From Ehrlichia minasensis (GTDB taxonomy: Bacteria; Pseudomonadota; Alphaproteobacteria; Rickettsiales; Anaplasmataceae), in assembly GCA_000825765.1 (NCBI GenBank), contig CDGH01000025.1:1-49263 (forward strand): a stretch of 49,263 nucleotides of DNA, given 5' to 3'. Below are positions 1-13,214 of the stretch, one piece after another. A program made the translations under genes and the position numbers. Positions within the stretch are counted from its first letter, which is position 1, and each line of letters starts with the position of its first letter. The notes beneath the pieces were generated by a model. The model worked only from the letters and a program-made list of their open reading frames with translations, had not been told where the DNA came from and searched no databases.

Positions 1-4020
<4,020 letters not shown>

Positions 4021-4922
4021 GATGTTAAAGTGTTTAATGCTAGACTAGATAGTTTTTTAGTATTGAAGAATTTGATTTTTTGTAATGTTTACTGTTTGGA
4101 TTAAGAAGTAACTGTAGTGTGGTATGCTACTTGTATTCTCAATAAATATTAGTCTTATGTTTAGATAGAAGGTTAAAGTATATGGCTTAATAGTTATTTG
4201 ATTTTTGTGGGTGGTGCTTTATGTTTTATGTGAAGTATTATGGCAAGGAAGTACTGAGTTAAAATTGATAATCTGCAGTAGTTACTTAATTTTTCAAAGT
4301 AGGAACTTTTTAGTATTATAAATTTTCATATATTAGAAAGTATTAAACTAGTGTTTCATGTGGTAAAAATTAATATTATATATGGAGAACATTATGTTTA
4401 TTACTGTGTTTAAAATATATTGTTTATTTTTAAAATAAGAATTTTAGTTATGTGTTGCTTGATACGCAATTGAGTGGTAGTGAAATTAAAATCTAGTAGA
4501 ACACTGCTATTGTTATTATGTTTAAGACATGTTGTTTATCTCCTTAAAATAAAATTTAGCTTTTTAAGTCAGAGTTGATTTAGTAGAGCGTAAGATTTCT
4601 ATTATTGTTATGCTTAAAGATGATTGCTTTATTTGTGAATAAGAATGAATATTACTATTGTATATGTTTCATATGTTGTAGCAGTTTTATACAGTGAATT
4701 GTTAATTGGAAATTGATATGAAAAAGTTTTGGTTATTATGATACTTAAAGTTGTTTAGTTAATTTATTAACATAAGGATTGTGTTGTGGTATTATAGAGT
4801 TTTAATGTGTTAGTAAAGTGTTACATAGGAACCTATTGCATTAAAAATTAGTTATATTTATCAAGCTACTTTCAGATTATGTTATTTGGTTTATCAAGAT
4901 GAAATTTTAATGCTGTAGTGAT
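4021..4922. other. Spacer after rpoC, no gene seen
   Basis: This 902-base stretch is AT-rich and holds no convincing reading frame, RNA or terminator. Between about 4395 and 4780 a poorly conserved motif (roughly TTATTATGTTTAAAG followed by TTGTTTATT) recurs four times, near 4399, 4510, 4604 and 4731. It may be the remnant of a tandem repeat with a period near 110 bases. The bioF promoter must lie in its right end, but I could not pick out a clear -35/-10 pair. Confidence 0.5.
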
Positions 4923-6026
4923 ATGTTAGATAAAGTATTAAATCAAGAACTTATTAATTTAAAGAAAAGTAATTTATATAGAGAACTTTCTACTATCACT
5001 AAGTCTGAATCAGGTTGCTTTGTGTCTCAAAATGAGAAGAACTTGGTTTCTTTTTCTTGTAATGATTATTTAGGGTTAGTAGGACATCCTTTATTAAAGG
5101 AAGCAGCTATAAATGCAGTGAATAGTTATGGTGTAGGTGCTGGTGCTTCACGTATGGTTACTGGCAATAATGTTATTTATCAATGTTTAGAAAAAAAATT
5201 AGCAAAAATATATAATACAGAAATGGCTTTAGTATTTAGTAGTGGTTATTTAGCTAATGTTGGTGTCATTGCTGCTTTGGTAGGTAGACATGATATGGTC
5301 ATTTCTGACAAGTTAGTACATTCTTCTATTATTGATGGTATTAAACTTTCTGGTGCTAAGAACTATAGATTTGAGCATAATGATTACAAAGATTGTGAGA
5401 ATATATTGAAAGAATTTAGGAGATTGCATAAGCATTGTTTTATTATAATTGAACAAGTATATAGTATGAATGGAGATATTGCTCCAGTTGATCATCTGAA
5501 AAGATTAGCGGAAAAATATGAAACATGGCTTATTACTGATTGTGCACATAGTTTTGGGTTAATGCATTGTGCTAGTTCAGATGTATATGTTGGTACTTTA
5601 TCGAAAGCAGCTGGTGTTTTGGGTGGTTATGTGTGTGCATCAGAAGTTGTTATAAAGTATATACAAAATAAAGCTAGAACTTTTATATATACAACTGCTC
5701 TTCCTCCAATGGTTATTGCAGCTGCAAATGCTGCATTAGATGTTATAAGTGAATCTGTTACTGATATTCCTATTAAACTAGCAAAGTTTTTTTGTAAGAA
5801 TCTAAATCTTGCTGAACCTGAAAGTCATATAGTGTTGTTGATTATGGAAAGTATAGATAAAGTTTTACATGCGCAACAGGTTTTAAAAGAAGAGGGGTTT
5901 CTTGTTGTTGCAATACGTCCTCCTACTGTACCAACTCCAAGACTTAGATTTGTATTTAGTGTAAATCATAGCTTGTCAGATATAGAAAAATTATGTTATG
6001 TGATAAAACAAAAAAAATTAATATAG
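4923..6026 (+). CDS. bioF: 8-amino-7-oxononanoate synthase (biotin synthesis)
   Basis: This PLP enzyme of the alpha-oxoamine synthase family would condense pimeloyl-ACP or pimeloyl-CoA with alanine in biotin synthesis. At 367 residues it is slightly short for BioF (about 385). Visible motifs are CNDYLGL near residue 42, GAGASRMVTG near 75, and the PLP aspartate and histidine in DCAH (D206, H209; the usual sequence is DDAH). The PLP-binding lysine is K228 in TLSKAAG. The segment between DCAH and the lysine is shorter than usual. The closest alternatives are 2-amino-3-ketobutyrate CoA ligase and 5-aminolevulinate synthase. I prefer BioF from overall length and the GAGASR and SMNGD segments. No biotin neighbour is adjacent, so the gene appears to be transcribed alone. 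Confidence 0.85.
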   Translation: MLDKVLNQELINLKKSNLYRELSTITKSESGCFVSQNEKNLVSFSCNDYLGLVGHPLLKEAAINAVNSYGVGAGASRMVTGNNVIYQCLEKKLAKIYNTEMALVFSSGYLANVGVIAALVGRHDMVISDKLVHSSIIDGIKLSGAKNYRFEHNDYKDCENILKEFRRLHKHCFIIIEQVYSMNGDIAPVDHLKRLAEKYETWLITDCAHSFGLMHCASSDVYVGTLSKAAGVLGGYVCASEVVIKYIQNKARTFIYTTALPPMVIAAANAALDVISESVTDIPIKLAKFFCKNLNLAEPESHIVLLIMESIDKVLHAQQVLKEEGFLVVAIRPPTVPTPRLRFVFSVNHSLSDIEKLCYVIKQKKLI

Positions 6027-6561
6027 GTACTGTAGAAATTATAATTTATGTTTGTTAATTGAGTATGTTAATAAACATGAGATGTTTTTCTTGTTATGTT
6101 TGAAGTTAATACAAATGGTTTTGTATCTTAATGTTATTTGACATTGGTGTTGGTAATTTATGTAAATCATAAATTCTATGTGCTCTGTAAATATTATATT
6201 TAGTATCTGTACTTATAATGTTCTCATTTCAAGATTTGTGTTTAGTGTAAGTTACAGATTATCATGCATAAAGGTAAAGTTATGTGAATATATAAAGTTA
6301 ATGTAGTTGTAATTTTTAAATGTTATTGTGCATTTATGACACTTATGTTTTTGTATTTAAAGTGATACATAATTCTTAACGTATTAGCTTGTTTGATGCT
6401 AATATTCGTAAGATTATGTTTTATAATCTATAGAATTTGTGTTGTAATGTGGCTGAAAATAGTTAAGTATCCATCATATAGAATATCTAATATAGATTAA
6501 GAATAGGAAGTTGAAATTTTGTTTACATTGTATGAATAATCTATATGATTGAAGATATATT
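6027..6561. other. Spacer with a diverged copy of the bioF 3' end
   Basis: There is no gene in this 535-base spacer. Bases about 6232-6298 resemble the last coding stretch of bioF (about 5946-6010): both start AGATTTGT.TTTAGTGTAA and keep scattered identity through TTATGTGA. This suggests a partial duplication of the gene end about 286 bases downstream, now full of substitutions. Confidence 0.5.
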
Positions 6562-6635
6562 GGGGCCGTAGCTCAGTAGGATAGAGCGTTAGATTCCTAA
6601 TCTGCAGGTCGTGCGTTCAAATCGCACCGGTCCCA
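6562..6635 (+). tRNA. tRNA-Arg, anticodon CCT
   Basis: A 74-base cloverleaf. The acceptor stem GGGGCCG pairs with CGGTCCC (one G-T), the D stem is GCTC/GAGC, and the anticodon loop TTCCTAA has anticodon CCT (reads AGG). The T arm is GTGCG-TTCAAAT-CGCAC and the discriminator is A. CCA is not encoded. The anticodon stem is weak: position 27-43 is T-C and 28-42 is T-G. A membrane protein gene starts 26 bases downstream. Confidence 0.93.
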
Positions 6636-6661
6636 TGGGATATGTAGAGTGCGTCTTATAA

Positions 6662-7078
6662 ATGATAGAAATTTATAGTTTGTTGTTTGTTGACAGTTTG
6701 GTAGCTGCTCTTGTTCTGCCTTTAAACAAAGTGTTGATATTTAAAATCATGACTTATTTTGGTGGATATAGTTATGCTTTAATGCTTTTAATATCAACAT
6801 TAGGAACAGTTGTAGGTGGTATTATTAACTGGCTGTTGGGTAGAATGATAATTTTTGCACGTGTAGAATATCACAAAATGCAGGATGATTATGGAAAGTT
6901 GGGTTATTATATCAAGTTAGTATTGATGTTATTAACTTTGTTATGTTCTTGGGTTCCAGTGTGGGGTGGTATCATTAATGTGTTATCTGGATACTTTAAA
7001 ATAAGTATATTAAATTTAGTAGCGTTGCTTTTTATTTCTTATTTTGGGTATTTTATTTATTGTATAATGATATTATAG
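6662..7078 (+). CDS. Small YqaA/DedA-type inner-membrane protein
   Basis: This 138-residue, very hydrophobic protein has about four membrane-spanning stretches. The GTVVGGIINWLLGR segment (about residues 48-61) and SWVPVWGGIINVLSGYFK (about 97-114) match the pattern of the YqaA branch of the SNARE-associated/DedA family. Those proteins are thought to move or flip lipids or ions, but the substrate of this branch is unknown. The ATG lies 26 bases after tRNA-Arg and may share its transcript. Family assignment is from these two motifs only. Confidence 0.7.
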   Translation: MIEIYSLLFVDSLVAALVLPLNKVLIFKIMTYFGGYSYALMLLISTLGTVVGGIINWLLGRMIIFARVEYHKMQDDYGKLGYYIKLVLMLLTLLCSWVPVWGGIINVLSGYFKISILNLVALLFISYFGYFIYCIMIL

Positions 7079-7782
7079 GTCCTTTAGTAGATCACTAAGG
7101 TTTAAATAAGATTATAAAGAAACTTATATCGAATTAGATATAAATAATTTTAAGTTTTCAGTATACTTCATTTTTATAGGTTATCTATCAGTATTGTTTT
7201 GAGTGTGTTTTTGTATTCATGTTACTTTAGTGACAGATTTTTTCTATATTGTTAATGCTTCTGCTTAATTGTATGAAAATTTTCCTATACTGTTGTTGTG
7301 ATTTAATGATGGATTACTAAATATAGTGTTGTGGATTTGTACATGAATGTTGTGTTTTTTCATGTAAATGTTGCGTAAGCTTGAGTACAGCACTATGAAT
7401 TTTATCTTCTAAATTTTGTTATGAATCAATTAGCTCTGTCTATTTTACTGTGAGGTTTTTAATATTTATAATCTTATAGTGAATTAAACATAAGTATAGT
7501 ATTTGTGGCTAGTTCAATAAGGAATGTGTTTTTTTTAAATTATATAAATTGGTTAAATGTTGCAGGTTATATTCTAAAATTTTCTGATATATCAGTGACA
7601 TTGTTTTATGTTTTGCTGTTAGATTATTTAATCTTTATGATTTATAATAAATGAATTAAGTTCTATCATGTGGTTTGGTATTATATATACCTGTATATTT
7701 TTTTAGATGAATTAATTAAATACAAAAATTGTAGGATATTACAATTTGGAGTTTTTCTTAATGTATCATGTTGTTACTATAT
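7079..7782. other. Spacer between convergent genes, nothing recognised
   Basis: This 704-base AT-rich region lies between the YqaA-type gene (plus) and rnhB (minus). I see no reading frame, RNA or strong hairpin with a T-run. The 3' ends of both flanking transcripts must lie here. Confidence 0.5.
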
Positions 7783-8412
7783 TTATTTACTATAAAGTTT
7801 GGTAATTTTTGGTAATGGGGTAAATGTATTTCTGTGATGTATAGTTTTTCCATATTTATATAAGGATTCTAAGTGATGTTTAGTTCCATACCCTTTATTT
7901 TTATTCCAGTGATACTCTGGATATTGTGCATGTAATGTTTCCATCAGCTTATCTCTTGTAACTTTTGCAATTATAGATGCTGCTGCAATTGATACACTTA
8001 TGTTATCTCCGTCTACAATGGCTTTTGTATCCCATGGTAAATCTGGTACTTTGTTTCCATCTACTATTACATAATCTATATCATAATTTAATCCGTTAAG
8101 TGCTCTTTGCATTGCAAGATGTGTAGCGTTTAATATGTTGTGTTGATCTATTTCGGATACGTCAGCAAGTCCTATACTCCATTTTACAATTGAGGTGATT
8201 GTATTATAGACTTCTATCCTTTTTTTTGGAGTAAGTTTTTTTGAGTCCTTAATGTTGTATATTATGTCGTTATTGTACCTTAAGAAAAAAGCAGCAGCTG
8301 ATACTACAGGACCAGCTAATGACCCGTATCCTACTTCGTCAACTCCAACAATAATACAGTTCTTTTTATTTACTGATTTTGATATTTCATTTTCTATTGA
8401 GAAGTCTGACAT
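7783..8412 (-). CDS. rnhB: Ribonuclease HII
   Basis: RNase HII cuts the RNA strand of RNA-DNA hybrids and removes single ribonucleotides misincorporated in DNA. At 209 residues the length is normal. The first active-site pair is D25-E26 in VDEVGYGSLAGPV. Other family motifs are KDSKKLT, YVIVDGN, ASIIAKVTRDK and KGYGTKHH, so the four metal ligands look intact. The family's usual G-R-G motif, which contacts the 2'-hydroxyl at the RNA-DNA junction, reads G-Y-G here (residues 28-30). The gene stands alone, divergent from the large gene at 9369. Confidence 0.95.
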   Translation of the reverse strand: MSDFSIENEISKSVNKKNCIIVGVDEVGYGSLAGPVVSAAAFFLRYNNDIIYNIKDSKKLTPKKRIEVYNTITSIVKWSIGLADVSEIDQHNILNATHLAMQRALNGLNYDIDYVIVDGNKVPDLPWDTKAIVDGDNISVSIAAASIIAKVTRDKLMETLHAQYPEYHWNKNKGYGTKHHLESLYKYGKTIHHRNTFTPLPKITKLYSK

Positions 8413-9368
8413 AGTAGGCTTTTTGGTTAATATGGTAGAGATTTATTTATACTTGAGATTCACTACGAAGGAAAGTTTTTAGTGGTAAATGAAGTTTTAT
8501 ATAAAAACTTTTTTAAAAATATAGGTATTTTTGTCAAGCTTACTGTTGTCAGTGTCAATGCTTTGCAAGAATTAGAGCTTATATATAAGTGTTGTGATTG
8601 TGATGATATTAATATTTAGTTTTTAATAAGTTTTATTAAAAATTAAATATTATTTTAATTAATTATTATAAAAATATAAAATAATATTAGTATCTTTACT
8701 TATTATATTAAATTTTTATATTGACTTGTTATTTTTTATTATTTATATAGTGGCATATTTCTTGTTAGTTGGTATTAAGATTATGTAAAAAAACTTATTA
8801 ATTGGTATTGTATAGTTTAAAAGGCGTTTGATGATAAGCTATTAGTGTTGCTTTACCATAGCAATTTGTACATCTATGTGTTAATGACATAGTTGTAAGG
8901 TGTTTTTGATTATCAGTTTATGTAATGTATTGTTAATAAATTAATATTATGGAAAAACGCAATGTAGATTATTTGTTGTTGATAATTGTGCTGTAAGTTT
9001 AAAACATGTAGTTAAAGTATATTTGCTGTGTATAGCTCTAAATTAACTTTGTGGTAGCAGATTATCATGTAATTTGTTTAACTTATAGTTAAAAATAATT
9101 ACTCAAGTCAGTGGTACTTTTATCAATAATTTAATCTTATGGTCTTTGTAAATAAGCTGATATTCAGAGTGAAAATGAGGCTTTATGCTTAACTAATATT
9201 AATGAAGTAGGTAGATATTTATTAAACTTTATCGTTAAGTTTATCAAAATAATTTATAGACGGTACTCTTGTGAATTGTATGAAAAATAAGGACGAGGAC
9301 TTTTGTATGTATATGGTAAAAATATTAATAGTTAGGATAAAATTGTTAACTAATTCAGGTGTACACTC
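8413..9368. other. Divergent spacer with an extreme AT-rich core
   Basis: This 956-base spacer separates rnhB (minus) from the 1281-residue gene (plus), so both promoters should lie here. The core around 8600-8760 is almost pure A+T and contains two overlapping inverted repeats, listed separately. No reading frame is convincing. Confidence 0.5.
8610..8688. repeat. Two overlapping AT-only inverted repeats
   Basis: Bases 8610-8629 and 8633-8652 form a 20-bp stem around a 3-base loop, with a single G-T pair. Bases 8646-8657 and 8677-8688 form a second, perfect 12-bp stem (AATATTATTTTA) around a 19-base loop. The two share 8646-8652, so both cannot form on one strand at once. Neither has GC pairs or a T-run typical of a terminator, and both lie between divergent genes. 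A protein-binding or structural role is possible but not shown. Confidence 0.6.
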
Positions 9369-12300
9369 ATGTTAGCACGTTTTGGTAATAGTAGTAAAAA
9401 ATTGTCTTCTCTTCCGCAATCTGGCACGCAGGATAGTAAGAAAGATAGTGTTTCATTAAGAGATGATTCTGTTAATCAAGGAACTACCGATCAGTATTTT
9501 TCTATGTTTAGTTTTCAACACGATATTCTAAAAGGTGTGAGTGAGATTCTACTCTCACACTATAAAGAGATATTTAGTTTTGTTAATCTACTAGAAAAAG
9601 ATGAAGACTTTTTTTTAAAGACTATATGTTCTTCTTGCATGACGAACTTTTTTTATGACTTGAGATTTTTCATGTATAATTTGAATATTCTTGTTAATAG
9701 TCCGATATCAAAATTGGATATACCGCATTTAGTGATTAGTAAGGATACACTATGTCACTCATGCATAACTCTTGTATTACATTATGAAAATTTTGATGAG
9801 AGTGTATTACACAGAACAAATACAACTATGCCTTCGTGGCAAACGGTTGTATATAATGATAGTCATAGTACTACTACTGTAGCAAATGCTGCTAGTGAAC
9901 AGCAAGATAGAAGTATCAATGATTATATGTTGTTTATTAGTGAACAAATGGATTTTGTATTATCTGTAACAGGACAAATACATGCTATTTTATCAAGGTT
10001 GCAGCAAGGAAAGGCTGATTATAAAGAGCTTTTAGAAAAATCTACTGATTTGGTGGTTTTACGTAATAAACACAATGTAGAATTAAAAATAAGAACTTTA
10101 GGGATATTTTTGAAACACACATTAAATGAGTTGATAAAATGTCGTGGTGTATTTAACGTGATATTGTTATGCAATAAAGATAAACAAGCAGAGTTATTGG
10201 ATAGAGAATTAAAAATATGTCAGAATGACAGTAATCTTAGGCTAGTTAGGGTTTTAATTTTAAATCGAATATTAAGTCGTGAAAGTTATCGGGCAAGATT
10301 ATTTGGTGAACGTAATATCACTTGTTTAACACAACGTGTATTTAATGCAAAGGAGCAAATAGATAATGATGCTGTTGGCATGTCTATAATGTCAGATGTT
10401 AGACATGTTAAGTCAGAAGAATGTAATGCTGATGCTTTTGCAGACGATAGTGATAATGGTGGAGATCTAAAGGAAACAACTGATCAACCAATTCAAAGTA
10501 ATCCAGTATATGATATTCCTTTAACAGCTGCCAATCAGGATGTGAAAGCTGATGCTATGGAATTTAGTAAAACATGTGCTTTTGATGATGATAGTGTTGA
10601 AGAAGATCAATACTGTGTTGTACTGGATGATAATGAGGAAAATGGTGCTGATATGCATCATTATTGTGAGATTGAGTGTGAGTCTAGTGAGGCATATACT
10701 GTGATGGCAAGTGTGGGTGAAACACATCAACCCAGTGGCAGTAAGTATGGTAATGATCCTGCTATGCAAGATTATTTTAATATTGACTGTAAAGCTAGTA
10801 AACTTGATGAAACAGCACCTACTTTTACATCAAGTCCAAAAGATATGTTATGTGATACTCTGAGTAGTAGTTCTACTAAGAGAAATGGAATACTTGATTA
10901 TGAGTTTATATGTGAAGAATCTGGTGAATCCGGTGAAGAATATCCTGTAATGGCAGGTGTAAGTGGAACACGTCAAGATATACCCAGTAGCAGTAAGTGT
11001 GATAGTGATACTGCAATGCACGGTTATTATAATATTGAACGTAAAGCTAGTACACTTGGTAGAACAACACCTACTTTTTCAAGTATAAAAGATACGTTAA
11101 GTAGTGTTCGGCGTAGTAATTCTACCAAGAGAGATAGAATACCTGATAGAAGTAACTTATTTTTTCGAGGAAAGTTGAGTGATGCAAGTCGTAGTATTGT
11201 ACAGTACATGGAAAGTGAAGAAGGTAGAAAACGTTTATTAGACTCGTTGGTTAAAGAGGCAGGTAATATGAATCAGTTAGTCAAAATATTAGCTGCAGAG
11301 TTGGGTAAAGAAGCTTTAGTTAATATATTTAATATGTCATTATCTTATGTTGAGCAAGTTTTAAGTAATGATGATACTAATGTTATTCATAAACGTATTG
11401 ATGGAAAGTTTGTAAGATCTTGTGGAGGTGGTGCACTTTTAAAAATGCAGCTGTTGGAAGAGTTTATCTCTTATGTGAATGCTAAAAGTAATAAGAAAGT
11501 TGGGGAAAGTGCATCATCAAAAGGATTATTTGATAGAAAGAGTTATAAGTATATCGGGTATGATACAGTAAGGACAAGCAAAGTAAAGGATGGTAGTTCT
11601 GTATCAAGAAGTTACTCAGATGCAAAGCTAATGGAGGCAAAACAATATGTTGAGAAAGGGTTGGGTTGCCGAAATACTAATGCGGGAAGTAGTGCGGGTT
11701 TAAGTAGTACGTTAAGTAATCAAAATAAGAAATTTGTCTCCTTTAATGCTGTAGATTGTATAGATGTGTCTAATCCTTCTTCTAGCAAACAGGATCTAAT
11801 GTTTCAGGCATTCAGTAATTGCCAAAGTGATAAACAAGATGTTTCAGCTGAAAATCTTCCAATGATAAGTAGCTGTATGGGTAAATCAGTGGCTTTAGTA
11901 GATCAGTATGCAGTTCATGCTAATAAGGTGTTAGAAAATTTTATAAAAGATATGATTGATGGTTTAAATAAATCCATAGATCGGTATTTAAGATTTACAG
12001 ATAAGTTACAAAAAGAGCCTAATCTACTAAATTGGGTTTTGTACTTTTTAATAAATAAAAACAGTTTTAGTGCTTGTAAGTCTGCTATTTTAGAGGGCTT
12101 AAAACCTTGCTTTTTATATTATAACCTGATTGCTTCTATTCCTGATTTAGATTTGTATGTTAAGAAACTAGATACATCTTGGATAGATTCTTATGTAAAA
12201 TCTTTGTATACTCTGGTGCATAAATGTGAGGTAAATGGTGTAAATTTTGGTGTCAGTAAAGATTGCGTAATACGTAAGCTGTCCAAATATCAAATGCAAG

Positions 12301-13214
12301 TGTATGATGTTAAAAGATTAAGTCATTATTTTGAAGTGTTTAACTCGACAAATTTTGATAAGCAAAATCTTAGTTCATTTGTGATAAAGAACAAGGTGAT
12401 TATTTCGTTAAAATACTTCAAAACTAATGAGGTGTGTTATGAATTAGATGGTAGTTGTTATTATGGCATGATTATCAAAGGAGATATTTCTAAAAAAGTA
12501 GTTTTAACTTGTAATAATCTTACTTTACATGGAAATATTAAGGGAAAAGTAGTATCATCATGTCGTGAGTCAGTGAAAATTGTAGGGTCAGTTACTGGAT
12601 GTCTTATTAGTGAAGAGGAATCTGCAACTGGTAGTACTGCAGTTAGTGTTGATAATTGTGTGCAAGATAGATCAGCAGTTAAAGTTGAGAGGAATCCTAT
12701 AATACAGCATAGAGGTGTTTCTGGTGTTGTAGAGGTCTGTGGAAATGTTTCTGGTACTGTGATTGTAAGAAATAGGAATATTATAATAAATGGTAAAGTA
12801 AGTAATAAAGGGTCTGTAATTTCTAAATTTGGAAAATATGCATGTTTTGTTGGTACAGTTGCAGGTTCTGTTATATTAAAAAGGACAAAGTTTGCATTTT
12901 TTAATGATATTTTGTATAGTACTACCCACTTAATTGCTGAGGAATGTAAGATTTGTCTTAGGAAAGAAAAAAAGTTACAATTAGATTTAGGATTTATTGA
13001 TTCTGAATTTTTTGAATTATCTGAAAGTTTTAAATTTGATGTATCAAAATTAAAAAAAATTATGGATGAAGATAAACGTACTGCTAATGATGATGGTGCA
13101 GGTGTATCTACACGTCCTGAAGGAAGTAAAAGTAATATTATTAGAAGTAAAAATGTTCGTAGTTTTTTTCGTAATGTTAGAATTAACAGTATGTCAGAAT
13201 TAATGGCAATATGA
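9369..13214 (+). CDS. Large unrecognised protein with repeated tyrosine motifs; candidate secreted effector
   Basis: I do not recognise this 1281-residue protein. Residues 1-300 look mainly helical, with CSSC and CHSC pairs. Residues about 370-600 are acidic and serine-rich. They contain an imperfect tandem duplication of about 82-84 residues (copies near 436-518 and 518-600). In this part eight tyrosines have P, M or an aliphatic residue at +3: Y381 (YDIP), Y415 (YCVV), Y432 (YCEI), Y443 (YTVM), Y469 (YFNI), Y511 (YEFI), Y525 (YPVM) and Y553 (YYNI). Residues about 1023-1175 have recurring G-x-V/I-x-G turns (IIKGDI, LHGNIKGKV, IVGSVTG, VCGNVSGTV, INGKVSN, FVGTVAGSV), as in bactofilin or DUF342 beta-helices. 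The last 25 residues are rich in Arg, Lys and Ser. There is no signal peptide. The tail and tyrosine array are compatible with a type IV effector, but that is inference. Confidence 0.85.
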   Translation: MLARFGNSSKKLSSLPQSGTQDSKKDSVSLRDDSVNQGTTDQYFSMFSFQHDILKGVSEILLSHYKEIFSFVNLLEKDEDFFLKTICSSCMTNFFYDLRFFMYNLNILVNSPISKLDIPHLVISKDTLCHSCITLVLHYENFDESVLHRTNTTMPSWQTVVYNDSHSTTTVANAASEQQDRSINDYMLFISEQMDFVLSVTGQIHAILSRLQQGKADYKELLEKSTDLVVLRNKHNVELKIRTLGIFLKHTLNELIKCRGVFNVILLCNKDKQAELLDRELKICQNDSNLRLVRVLILNRILSRESYRARLFGERNITCLTQRVFNAKEQIDNDAVGMSIMSDVRHVKSEECNADAFADDSDNGGDLKETTDQPIQSNPVYDIPLTAANQDVKADAMEFSKTCAFDDDSVEEDQYCVVLDDNEENGADMHHYCEIECESSEAYTVMASVGETHQPSGSKYGNDPAMQDYFNIDCKASKLDETAPTFTSSPKDMLCDTLSSSSTKRNGILDYEFICEESGESGEEYPVMAGVSGTRQDIPSSSKCDSDTAMHGYYNIERKASTLGRTTPTFSSIKDTLSSVRRSNSTKRDRIPDRSNLFFRGKLSDASRSIVQYMESEEGRKRLLDSLVKEAGNMNQLVKILAAELGKEALVNIFNMSLSYVEQVLSNDDTNVIHKRIDGKFVRSCGGGALLKMQLLEEFISYVNAKSNKKVGESASSKGLFDRKSYKYIGYDTVRTSKVKDGSSVSRSYSDAKLMEAKQYVEKGLGCRNTNAGSSAGLSSTLSNQNKKFVSFNAVDCIDVSNPSSSKQDLMFQAFSNCQSDKQDVSAENLPMISSCMGKSVALVDQYAVHANKVLENFIKDMIDGLNKSIDRYLRFTDKLQKEPNLLNWVLYFLINKNSFSACKSAILEGLKPCFLYYNLIASIPDLDLYVKKLDTSWIDSYVKSLYTLVHKCEVNGVNFGVSKDCVIRKLSKYQMQVYDVKRLSHYFEVFNSTNFDKQNLSSFVIKNKVIISLKYFKTNEVCYELDGSCYYGMIIKGDISKKVVLTCNNLTLHGNIKGKVVSSCRESVKIVGSVTGCLISEEESATGSTAVSVDNCVQDRSAVKVERNPIIQHRGVSGVVEVCGNVSGTVIVRNRNIIINGKVSNKGSVISKFGKYACFVGTVAGSVILKRTKFAFFNDILYSTTHLIAEECKICLRKEKKLQLDLGFIDSEFFELSESFKFDVSKLKKIMDEDKRTANDDGAGVSTRPEGSKSNIIRSKNVRSFFRNVRINSMSELMAI
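10660..11160 (+). repeat. Internal coding duplication, about 250 bp x 2
   Basis: Two copies of a roughly 246-252 bp unit lie in frame within the 1281-residue gene. Landmarks pair up as YTVM/YPVM (10695 and 10941), YFNI/YYNI (10773 and 11025), APTF/TPTF, and STKRNGILD/STKRDRIPD. Substitutions are numerous, but the order and spacing of landmarks are kept. Confidence 0.75.

Noticed and set aside
8600-8760. AT-rich inverted-repeat region considered as the replication origin
   Set aside because: No cluster of DnaA boxes was recognised and the neighbours are not typical origin genes of this group.
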